A DNA stretch of 64,000 bases, from the NCBI GenBank assembly GCA_035772405.1, contig JAYKKM010000193.1:4442001-4506000 (forward strand), given 5' to 3'. Positions 48,501 through 60,500 of the stretch are shown one piece after another; position 1 is the first letter of the stretch; the number at the start of each line of letters is the position of its first letter. Both the position numbers and the translations under genes were made by a program. The stretch is from Chrysogorgia sp. JL179-B06 (Eukaryota; Cnidaria; Anthozoa; Scleralcyonacea; Chrysogorgiidae). The notes under the pieces are model-generated. The model was not told where the DNA came from. It did no database searches and worked only from the letters and a program-made list of their open reading frames with translations.

Positions 48501-51500
48501 AAAAAGTAAACTGCAGTTCTTGATTATTATAAAAACTTTATCGCTTCACAGTTATAAGATAATGTATAACATATTCTTTGTAATTTTTTAATGTATAACG
48601 TTTTCTTAAAAATGGGCCCCCTTTCGCCATGGGCCCCTGGTCAACGACCAGGCTGACCCCCCTCTCGTCAGGCCTGTTCCTACGCCCCTGAAATCAGTCG
48701 TTATTTCGAAGAATATTCTACTGCTAGCGAAATTTGACCTAATTCAAACGTTGATGATATACTTGAACGCTATACTAGAGATACTACCAACTTTTTCACT
48801 CAAATCCTGCACCAGTCTATTCCACGGAAAGCAGGAAAGAAAGCCAAAGAAACGATCGAATCAAAGAAATATTTCACTATTTGCCTTATATAATAGAATG
48901 TTTATAAATAATATAGAATTTGGGGTTATAGAACTTGAACTTGGATTTTCATTCCGGAAACTGATGCGATTGGCTTTATCCCTCCTTATATTTTCAGTAA
49001 TAGTTCAAACAAGAGTGAGTGTTCTTCCTCTTATTTCACCATATTGGATTGGGTGTCACTATTTGTACAGCAGTTCATGTCGTGTCGTCACAATTTCCAA
49101 CGTCCTTACCCAAAATCAAGCCCTGGTCCTAACCCTAACCGTCATCCTAATCCTAACCTTATTTCAGTTTAAAGTCGAACAATTTGAGGTGGTATTTTGA
49201 CGTCATGACATGAACTGCTGTACATATGGTAAATCCCATATTTGGATTGACCAGGTGGTCAACCTCGTATCCAGGGCATTTTGCCTCCATGGCGGAAGGT
49301 CGGCGAAAATGGCCCTGGAATCGGCTAGTCCATTCTACAATGCGATTGGCTTGTCATATATTAAACACAATTAATTCAGCCGAGTATAATTTATTCATCT
49401 AAATCTGAATGCTGTCTTCAAATTTTACAGCAAATTAGAAATGATAGCTTTCGCTAAATTGAATATATTATGCTTCTTCATACCTTTTGTAAGAGATAAC
49501 GATGGATGTATGGTGGATTATTAAGCTTGTTAGCTGCTCTTGCCGACGAATTCTGACATGAACAACTCTGAAGAGCATTGAATATTTCTCAATTATTCAG
49601 GTCAACAAAGTAGACAAAGGCAATGGAACAAAGACCACAAAAATTATCATATCTAAACACCCAGAAATTCTGGGTGTCATGTGACCAGCCGATCCCAGGG
49701 CCATTTTCGCCGACCTTCCACCGTGGAGGCAAAATGCCCAGGGGGTGGTTACTCCAATATAGCCGCCACGCGCTAATTCCGGCTTCATAGTTACTGTTAT
49801 GGAGCCGTAGTTTGTGTTCTATATTATGGAAAAACCTTTGACAACTGATTCATTTTAGCATCTTAAAAGATCAGATGGTCTCTGTCGCGTATAGTAAAAC
49901 TATATAACTTCAGGTCCCATCAAAAAGGTCGCCACGAGCTACGTTTTATGAACAATAGTTGCTCGATCCAGTCTTTATTTATTTAGAGATCAGTGTGACC
50001 AGTTTCAGGGTCATGCGCAGTAGCAATTTTATTTCAAATTTTCATGAGGTAAAAACAACTGTTTTAGCTAGAAAGATCATATTAAAAATAGTAAAAGTGC
50101 AAAGTTTGAAACTAATCGGGCAAATAGTGCGAAAGCTACACACTTTGGAAGTTTTGCTCTTCACTATGGATTTAATAGGGATTTCTGCTTGGCGTGCAAA
50201 GCCCGCCCACCAAGCCAAAATCCTTATTAAATCACTAATAAATCCCTTTTGAAATGGCCAATTTTCTGCTTGTGTAACTTCTTCCTTTTTTACACAATTC
50301 CTTTCAAACTTTGTACTTCTACTATTTTCAATATGCTCTTTCCAGCTGAAACAGTTGTTTTTACCTACGATGAAAATTTGAATATTTGTTGCTACTGCGC
50401 ATGATCGTGAAAGTCGTCTATTGACTGCAAATACTTACATGGTAAAATTGAACTAAAACGATTCTTTTTACCATTTTCAGGCATCAAACCATTCACGCAA
50501 GTCGCTTTTTCGTCAACTGATAAAATATTTATATTCTAAATAAGAAAAACACGCTCATGACGTAGGAAAGTTCATGAATTTCACAATATCAAATCGGGTT
50601 TTCGTCTGAAGAATGCATTACCTCAAATTCTTTTGCAATCAAAGACTTTTGGTCCCGTGAGTCAACTTCCTCGAGAAGCTCTAGCTTTTCTGTAAGATCA
50701 GGGAAAGCGATTTCGGTTTCGCCACATATAGATGCTTCTAGAATGGCTTCATATATAAAGCTATACTGTGCCTGAAAACCGAATGATATACCAGTTATTA
50801 ATACTATGAATACAAAAGTATTACAGATTGTTTTTTGTATATCTCGTGCATGAGCAATGCCAACACTACGCATGAGCGAGATATTCGCGGGGCAATGTTC
50901 TTATATAAATATACTGAAAAATTCATAAGAAATTATTTTCATGTTATCGTGATGATTCTGAAAGATGAATCGATACCTTTGGCCTATTTAAAAGTACTCA
51001 CTAGAATTTTCATTGTAATTTTCATTGGAGAACAGTGTATATACTAATATATTTTGCAATGAAGCACACAGTAATTTGATCTCCTTTTTTATTTAGAAAA
51101 TAGATTGTAAAAATTGCCAGGGGCACACTACGCGAGGAGAAGCCCTAACCGAGGAGTGTGGCAATTAACGTAAAAACGGTTTTTCATGTTTATTTATTTA
51201 TTTAACTTTCTTTAAAGTGCCCCTAACCTCAAAATTCTTTATTGTCTTATTTGGAAGAACTTTTAAAATGATAAAGTAACTTCTCTTGAAGATTTTCGTT
51301 TCTTTGCTTTCTGTTTAAGATATATCAGTTTATTTGATATGCAAATCTTCGGAATTTACGTCATACATGCATAATTACTTATTGGAGAAATGTGTGTATC
51401 TCTTTCATTCTCCGAAATCCTTTAAAATCGAGAAGTTTGGTGTTGTGGGAGAAACATGCACACGTGTTATTCACACTTTAGTGTTTTTATTTGATGAACG

Positions 51501-54500
51501 CAAATACATATAACATTCTCTGATAACTCATTATGCACGTGTGGCGTAATAAATTCCGTACATTTGCATATCAAACAAACTGATATATCTCAAAAAGAAA
51601 ACGAAGAAACGAAAATCTTCAAAAGAAGTTACTTTATCAAGTTCTTCCAAATAAGACAATACAAAATGTTGAGGTTAGGGGCACTTTAAACATAGTAGCC
51701 TATCAACATTGTACAATATAAAAATATAGAAATAAAAAAATGTTGCTTTTCATAGGGCCGTGCATCTACTAAAATACTTATTAAAATTTCTGTACATATA
51801 CTATTACTTAAAATTACTATGAATACTATGACTTAAGATTACTACCTACGTCCAGTAGCGAAGTTGGCCATAGCAACTGGTCATCCTATGCAGATTTTGA
51901 AACGATTTACATATTCAGATATTTAGAAATATATTGTTTTCAAAACATACAGATGTTTATAAATTAGCATAGCATGGCCAGTTGATACAGCCAGCTTCGC
52001 CACCGCCTACGTCTACATCTAATTACTTACAAGATAAAAGTACTGCTATATTATATATTACACGATTAATAACTTAAACTTGATAAAATTGTACTATTTT
52101 CAGTGTTCATGTTCTCTCTTAATTTCTTTTTAAAATCATCTATTGTTAAGAGGGTATTTTAAAGATCTATTGGCAGAGTGTTCCAGACCTTCCTTGCGCA
52201 GTTTTAGTTATAAATTGCTGCCATGGCGTGCAGGAGTGAAGTTGAATTAAGCAATTAATGTTGAGTAATTAACCTAAACGAGTTCTTCGCTGCTTGAAAA
52301 AAAATATTGAAATTATGGTTTTTACCTCAGTTTGAACCATTGAGTTTCTCTGGGTGCGCATACGAGACACAAATCCATAGACGTCTACTACACCCTCAGC
52401 TTTCATTTGATCCAGCAATGCATCCAAGGCAATAAACGTTCCAGTTCTACCAACACCAGCACTATATAAATTGATAAAATCTCTAGTATAGCGTTCAAGT
52501 ATACCATCAATGTTTGAATTAGGTCCAATTTCTCTAGCAGCAGAATATTATATCCGAAATCACATCATTTGCATTTCGGATCTTCCAAATGTTATAGAAT
52601 ATCAACGCAAAGCTCAAAACATAAAAGATTTTGGAATTCAACTATTCACTTCATGTAGCATCTATATCAGTAATATCTGTCATTGGAAATTTCTACTTCA
52701 GGTGCCCAGGCCATGAAGTTTTTTCACTGGTCTCAAAGACCCGATAGTTGCGCCACTGACTGAAGTTTATCTATAGAACATTCGCCACTGATTCAAAGAG
52801 ATTGAGTGGACTGTGAAGGTAATATAATATGGAAATTATTGTTTTTAAACAACTTCAGGAAGGATATGTGTATAAATGTGTATAGAATGTTGATAAATGG
52901 TATCAAACAACATGAAGGCAGAAACGAGTAGTGTGAATAAAATCGACGCTTCCGTTTTCTTAACCAATCATTATTTGATATACAATATATAGTATATATA
53001 AGGAATACTATCATTCCACGCTATTGTTATTTCTAACACAATAATCAATGATCTTAACGCCCTTAGTGGCGCCCTTACCTGCAATGAACAACAATCTTCC
53101 CTGTAGAAACATGAAAATAGTTTTGAACCCGTCTTACAAATGCTAAGAGACGGGTTGGATGCATTGGAACTCCATGGTCCGGCCACGCAGTGTAATGGAA
53201 TTGGGTAATATCTCTAATTAGGTCGGGATTGTTATTCTAAAATCACAAGTTTTATGATGCTTTGTTGAAACGTTTATTTAAAAATACACACTAAATAGAC
53301 ATTCATGCAGCGAAACAGAAAGCAATAATAGGCAAACAGTCACAACAGATACATAAACAAGCAGAAAGCAGACAATTGGACAAAAAACAATAGGCGTGGA
53401 TATGGTCAAACATCCATGAAACATAAATCCATACGAGTAAAGAAAAAGTTAATATAATATGACAACAATAATTAATAATTAGAACTATATTAATTATAAT
53501 TAAAACTGTATTCTTGGCAATAACCTGCTGTAACCGAAATTTTCTTATAGTATAGTCAGTTAGCTCCCACTCTTCAATAGGATTTACTGTGAAAGATCCA
53601 AACAGCTCTGCTTCTGTTACTGGCCAATATTTTTGACATTTGACCTGATAAAAATGACAAAACAACCAACGAAAATCCATAAGTATTTCATTGATAATTT
53701 GTTCTGCAAACGGCATATATGGTCAATAATGCCAGTTGGCCGAAGTAATTATCTGTTATAGTTACTGACACTAAATATCATATTACATTGCTACTTTCTG
53801 TATTATATCAACAACGATTTCATCCGTACGGCCTTCTATACTGTTTTTGTATAAAAACAACCAACGGAACAAAAGGCAAAACTACAAACAATTTACATGA
53901 TATAATTTACATCGATGAATTTTGTGCACTCTGCGTAGCTGGCTGCAATATTTAAAGTGCCTATCCGGGGTTTGGGGATTGTATATATTCGTAATCTTTG
54001 GGTTCTGCCATGAAAAATGTAATATATCTTGTTGTTCGAAAATTTCATATTCGTGCCTTTTCCCCTGCTAAAGTTCATTTACTGTTCAAAGGAAATGACG
54101 TCAAAGCAGAGACATGCAAATATATTGCACACTCGTTCAACAGTGAAATACAAATTAGAAAGTTTGGCTCTGATCTTTAAACAGAGCTGCTTAGACAAAA
54201 TTCGTTGAATCAACGTGCAATGTCTTTGCGTGTCCCTACTTTGACGTCATTTTATTCTGTGAATAGTAAATCAACTTTAGCAGAGGAAAAGGCATGAAGA
54301 TGACATTTTCGTACGACAAGATATTTTGCAATTCCTCTCAAGAGATTCCAAATATCACAAATATGAAAATCTCCATACACCGGATAGGGAGTGATCTGGC
54401 TGCAATATTTCTTAATAGGGCTGAAATCGTTATTAGGCCGGAGGTTTAAATTTGACTATACGACCACGAGTAAAAGATTTGATTAGTACGAGTAAGAGAT

Positions 54501-57500
54501 TCGTCGTCACGGGTCCGGACGAATTCGAGACCTGTCCGGTTCCTGCACCCGTTTACATGGAACCGGTCAAATTTTACCGGACAAATGTAGACCTGCGAGT
54601 TTTTGTTATCGTGCACATGAATGGTTAATTGAATTAGGCTAGTCATCGCTGCCAGTAAGACAAGCAGCGCTGATACTATATACCAGGTTCCCTTCTAGTA
54701 ATTTCGTCCTTTGCCTGAAAAGTCTCAGAAAATAGCCAAACATCGCTTTTTTTGTGAATCGATTTATAAACGGTACTGTCCCTTATGCGGTGTATACTTC
54801 ATGTTAGTAACTTTTTTTTTCATTGAAGAATAATTTTAATCTTACAACATCAAATAAATACAATTAAATTAGAGTGAATTAGTTCTTCCTGGGTGTACAA
54901 TACGACAAATAGTTCTTAGCTCGCTACTTTATATGATTAATGTTACTATACATTACGTTATAAGAAAAACAAAAACAAGAAGAAAAACAAAGTATGTCGA
55001 GTCTCGCCTCGTCTTGTGCGTTTGCTGTACCATGGAGTTGTTCACCAGTGACTGGGAGAAGAGGTGGTTCGATTTCCACATCGTTGGAGATCTCAGTAGC
55101 TAGGTGCCCGAGGAGGTCTCGAACTTCGTTATGTCTTTGATGGATAAAACCGCCCTTGCAGTAAGACATCGCGTGATCAATTGAGAAGAGTTTCCCACAG
55201 GCGCAGGTTGTTGGGAGGTATCGCATACGTATTGCAACGTGGAATTCCCTTTTGTTTAGAGCGTAGCTTTCAGCGGAAGCAAGTTCGTTTTAACGTTCGT
55301 TTTAACCTTCATGTTAGTAACCCTATGGTGACAATATTCTTCTCTCATATACCCACAGTGGCGTGGTGGCTCTAAAATTTCTGGTGGGGCCAGTGATAAA
55401 ATTTGCGCCCCTCAAGCCAATATCAATATTTACGCCCCCCCCTTTAAGTTCAAGTTAAGTCACGTTAATATAATTATATAGAAGAGCTTTAGACACTCAG
55501 TAAAAGTTAAGTCAAAAACGTTAACATAATTCTATGATTCTAAAGTAGAGCTTTCGACAGTTCGGGAGAAATCCCAGCATACAAATTGACGAGACGTTCT
55601 TTATCGAGTGAAAGCAAAATGTTACGTTCGATCGCCATAGAAAGTAAAGATTCAAGTCTTTCCTGAACCATAGAGGATCGAATACGTGTCTTCACCCTCT
55701 TTAGTGCAGAAAATGAGCGCTCCGCGGTCGACGAGCTTACTGGGATGGCCACAGCAATAGCATAAACTTGACAGAGTGTTGGGTATGCATCAACCAAACT
55801 GTATTCTGGGTGACAAAGAACTTCGAGAGCTTCAGTGAAGGATGGAATGTTCTTCGTAGTTTTCTTTTTCGTGCCATCATTGGCGTCGCTGTCACTCCCT
55901 TCGCCGTCTGACCGATCTGAGACATCTGGTGTCATGTGACTCATGTCATCATCATCCTCTTCTCCTCCAGCGGCAGCTGTACAATTTAATCTCTTGAAAG
56001 ACCGAGCGAAATTAAAAAGTTCGTCCGCACATCTAAATACATCTAAATTGTAGGTTTCGCAAAAGATGTTCAGGGATGCTTGAAGATCGTGAGCGGTTTT
56101 GAAATTCTTCAGAAGGTCTGGGAAGCGATTTGGGGCAAACAAGGAAAATGCTTTGAGCAGTGGCTGGTTCTTTTCAAATCGATTCTTCATTGAATTCAAG
56201 ACGGTGTCGACGGCAACATAAAATGTGGCGCGTTTCCAGTGATCTTTTGGTGTTTCGGCAGGTTCGTCTTCTGCATTTTCACCATCCATCCTTCTTCGGC
56301 GTCTATACCTTGTTTGTTGCCAAACTACACTTTCAGAGTCGTGTTCTTGCTCCACGCATGTGATGATTCGCTCCGGTTCGTCACGCATTTTGTTGAGCTG
56401 ACCAACTGCACTGTTCACCATACCAAGAGCTTTCCCGAAATCTACGTTCACGCTTTGTAAATATCGGCTTAACGGGCCAGTGACTGCAAATATTTCACGG
56501 AAAAGGTAGGCGGTAGCCAGAAATTGCTTTGTTTGGAGTTGCGTTAATAATCCAGCTGCAGTATTCCGGGGATTTCCTTCAAAAGAGATATCCGTTGAAA
56601 CAGTTTCCAAGACAGTTAAAATGCATTCGTAGCGAGAGAGAACGACCTTCAGACAGAACTCGCGTGAATTCCAGCGAACAGTGTTCAGTCTTTTAAGAGA
56701 AAACACTTTTAAGTTCTCTTCTAGTTGAGCAGCCTCAAACAAGCCATGGATTCTTTGTGACTTGCTGAAGAGAACGTACAAGGCCTCAAGGTTGTTGAAA
56801 AGGCTTATCACTTGAACAGCAATACCTGCCGAGTCAGACAAAACAAGGTTGAGTGTGTGGGCATAACAGTGGACAAAAACAACATGGTCTCCAACTTTTT
56901 CCTTGAATAGCGCTTGCAAGCCGTTGTAGCAGCCACTCATATTTGAGGCACCGTCGTATGTTTGTGCCACCAGCTTTTCAAACGACACGGATTTTGAAGC
57001 CAGTGTTGCTGTAATTAGATCGTAAAGTTCCAATGCTGTTGTGCCAGAAGCTCTTTTGCACGACAACAAGTGCTCTGAACATTTACCGATGGCATTAACA
57101 ATCCTTACACAAATACTAAGTTGCTCGTGATGTCGGATGTCAGGTGTGGTGTCCGCTATTAATGCCCATGCTCTGCAATTACTTATCTCTTTCACAATTT
57201 CGGAAGAGATTTCTTTACCAATAATGTTTATGACATTATTCTGGGTATCATTGCTGAGGAAAGTTAGTTTGGAGCCCCGTCCTTTTGCGCCTATTTTCCC
57301 GCTATTCCTTATCTTCGACGAAATTTGTTGCTTTCTCACCTTTTCTAAATGGTTGTCAATTGTAACGTCGTATGTTGACAAGTAATTCAGTGCCTCTAAA
57401 AAATTTCCTTTATTCGCTTCAGCTGGATCAAGCGACTCCCGGTGACCTCTGAAAGCAAGTCCCTGCTTTCCTAGGAACACGACCGTGTCAACAATGCGTT

Positions 57501-60500
57501 TCATCACATTGCGGTTTGCATTGACTTTTTTCTTCCTGATCAAATCATCGTCTTTTTCTTGTTGCTCCAAACAGTGACTGATTGATCGTCCTTGTAAGAA
57601 AACGACTTGAGCTATCTTGGCATTAACATGGCTTTCTGATGTTTCGTGCTTTGTTATTCCACTGTATTGCTTCTTCCAGTTAGAATACCCGGCATTGGTA
57701 AAAGCATTTCCTTGATTGAATCGCATATTTTCACCTCTCAAACATTCATCTGAGAATAGAAGACATGGAATACAATATAAGCAATCTTTACTTAGTGAGT
57801 AGGAAAGCCATTTTCGCTTTGTTTGACCTTCGCGAAAGAACACTCCCTGCGAGCAATACCGATTGCGTTTTCCAATTTCTTTTTTTCTCACGGATAATAC
57901 GTATTCTGGAGGCTGACAAGGATTCATTTTTATGAACTTTTCTTTATCTTCCATGCTAAGCTTCGCGTGGACAAGTGAAGCGGGATCAAAGGTCGCATTT
58001 TCTTCATCAATTATGAGTGCTGGGGTTCTTGGGAGCGTGGGCTTTATGGCTATGTCGTTCTCCTCGCCTGGATTTAGGGCAATCGGTGGCGGTGCAGTTG
58101 TATCCAAAGCCTCTTTCAGAACTTTACGTCCGGCTTCAATATCAGTAAAGATATCTTTACATGCGCTGACACTGCTGTCATCATTAAGTTCGTCCATGAC
58201 TCCTTCATGGGCCGAATAATCACAATCGGAAGGTGTCTCCTCGCTAGATGCAGAAGATTCTTCAAGGCCTTCTCCCTTGTTGTTTTTATCGTGGTCACAT
58301 GCGCTATCAGTTGTTGGGTGGGCTGTATCTTCCCCCGATACTTCTTTGTTTATATTTGGCTTATCGGCCCCAGCAACTTCCACCTCATGGTCTATATTTG
58401 TAGCATTTTGAAGCCCATGGTCGCCAATGGAAGTATCATTTTTTGTAGACGTTTCGCTTGATGTTGCGAAATAGTTTGTCATGAACGATCCCAGTCTTAC
58501 ATTTTCTTCCTTTTTGGCTTTGCTTGTCTTTTTATTTTCCGCACCTGATTTTTTACGTTTTCGGTTCCCAAACATGGTGGCGTGCTAGAAGTTGAATAAT
58601 TTATTTAATTATATTACGAATTAAAACTGTATCGCAAAATCTCGCCGGCAAAAAGTAGCAATTCCATTTTCCGCTTCCAATTCCAATGATCCAATCAGAT
58701 CACAGGAAATAGTCCGCCTCCGCATTTTCCGCCTATAGGGCCCTAAACCCTAGTGTAGATTATTTGTTGTAACTTAGTAAACTTTATACTTACTTAGATA
58801 TCAATAATCAATATTTGCAAATTGTAACTTACATATAAATATAATTGAAAACAATATAATTGTGATTATGCGGTAAATATTGAATTTATAATAATCATGT
58901 TTTTCTTTTTTTCATTTTAATATATAAATCACCGAGTTGAGAGTCACAGGTGATATACAAACAATAATGTTCACTATTAGAAGTAATACCAACATTTAGA
59001 ATATAAATGTATGTACACAGTAAAGTTTTCTTACCTTTCAAGATTTAAGATGACCGCATCGCGCGTTCTGAAATCTGAATGACAGTGATTCCTATTGACT
59101 CATATACAGCTTTCTTTTCGCCGAATTTGATATCCAGATTAAAGTAGACGATCTATGTACTACGTATATATATAATCGCGGCAGTTAGAACCATCAAGAA
59201 CCTAATTTGTACCAATTATTAACCTAATGATTACGAATTTCACAGTAAATCGTGCGTCTTTCCTTCGTGCGAAAGAACTTGAGTAATAAAGGATTAGTAA
59301 CCTTAAGCGCATTCTTTCCAGCGTCTTCATTTTCGCTGTCAACACCCGTTATACCATCTTGCCACAAGCGCTGGCAATTTGCCGTATTTCGGTCACTATT
59401 TCCATATAGTATAATATTATACAGTTTGCTACTGCTCTATCCTGTGTTTTCACCTTGGTTGGTTCAATATCTTATAACCTTTTAAAACATTGCAATCTGA
59501 TTTTTCTATGTAAATCCTTTCCTGAGGATTTCGGCGCCCCACGCATCAGCATTTCGGCGCCCTCTTGAAATCATCGCTGGGGGGGCCATGGCCCCCCCGG
59601 CCCCCCCGGCCACCACGCCACTTAATACCCAATCCTCTACCGCACTATCCATGCAAGAACAAGACCGGTTCCGGCATTTACACGGTACCGTGCAAGTTTG
59701 GAACCGGGCAGGTAAAAAACTAGACCGGTTTAAACTTGTCCGGTTAACCGTACTCGAATTCGTCCGGTTCCGTGGTAGGTCCCATGTAAACGGAAGGCGG
59801 AACTGCGTAAATTTCGGTACGGTTCCGAATTCGTCCGGACCCGTCATCCATTTGAGTACGGGTTTTAAGTGAAAGACTCGTCACTAATGAGCAATGACTA
59901 TGCACGTCAGCACCGCATGACGTAAGCATGAATTGGGTCCAAAATTGACGAATATCCCACTCGTATAGTCGTAATCAAATATAAACCTCTCTCTTATTTC
60001 ACGATTCATGAGAGTATTATCAACAAAAGGCATTTTGTTTTCGAACTTTATAGGGTACGTGACTTATTTGAAATTCAAATGATTAGTTCTATTGACTTTC
60101 GTTGAGCTCATGTAAATTTAGTTGCTGTTATTCTCAAACTCATTAATAATTCATGAGCTAATTATCCAATAATAAAAACCCATCTAGTCACGGGATTGCA
60201 TTTGGATAACTAAGTCAAACACCGTGTCTCAGAACACTACAATACATTTGATCGGCATACGTAATTAGGATATTTGAGGAAGATCACTAGTGATCTTCCT
60301 CAAATATCCTAATTACGTATGCCGATCAAATGTATTGTAGTGTTCAACTACTGTATTAACATAACCCTCCCATGAGAGAATATCATCCAATCAAATATAA
60401 CCTATACTTGTGTTCATTTGAGAAGCTATTTAAACAACTCCAGCTCGTGTCCCACCGGGATATCCAAACACTCGAAAACAATTAACAAAAACACTCGCGC

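Larger units (their letters stand above)
55356..59623 (-). mobile_element. 4,268-bp hAT transposon, apparently complete
   Basis: TIRs 'cagtggcgtggtggc' at 55,356 and, in complement, 'aagtggcgtggtggc' ending at 59,623. Flanking octamers TATACCCA (55,348-55,355) and AATACCCA (59,624-59,631) differ at one base. The subterminal regions are rich in G/C runs and 'ggggcc'. It encodes one uninterrupted transposase and lies in the 7.2-kb RPTP intron, in the same orientation as the host gene. The terminal C-to-A difference in one TIR and the single TSD mismatch indicate modest age. Confidence 0.93.
54441..59989. mobile_element. Outer inverted-repeat element split by the hAT insertion
   Basis: 'gaggtttaaatttgactata' (54,441) and, in complement at 59,989, 'gaggtttatatttgattacg' form similar ends, each followed by 'ctatacgag'/'tatacgacc' and by repeated 'gtccggttcc', 'gtttacatgg' and 'gaattcg' motifs. 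The interval between the arms contains a retroelement fragment (54,940-55,300) and the hAT transposon. Ends are imperfect and the duplication is not clear. Confidence 0.55.

Noticed and set aside
48751..49200. 149-codon ORF as a gene
   Set aside because: No recognisable domain. The C-terminal part translates telomere-like CCTAAC repeats. It lies in an RPTP intron on the opposite strand.
53207..53215. Alternative acceptor ttag|agatatt for the WPD exon
   Set aside because: It breaks phase with the preceding exon. ttttag|aataac gives [15 protein letters not shown] in frame.
57137..58461. Plus-strand ORFs opposite the hAT transposase
   Set aside because: Shadows of the 1,011-codon minus-strand gene.
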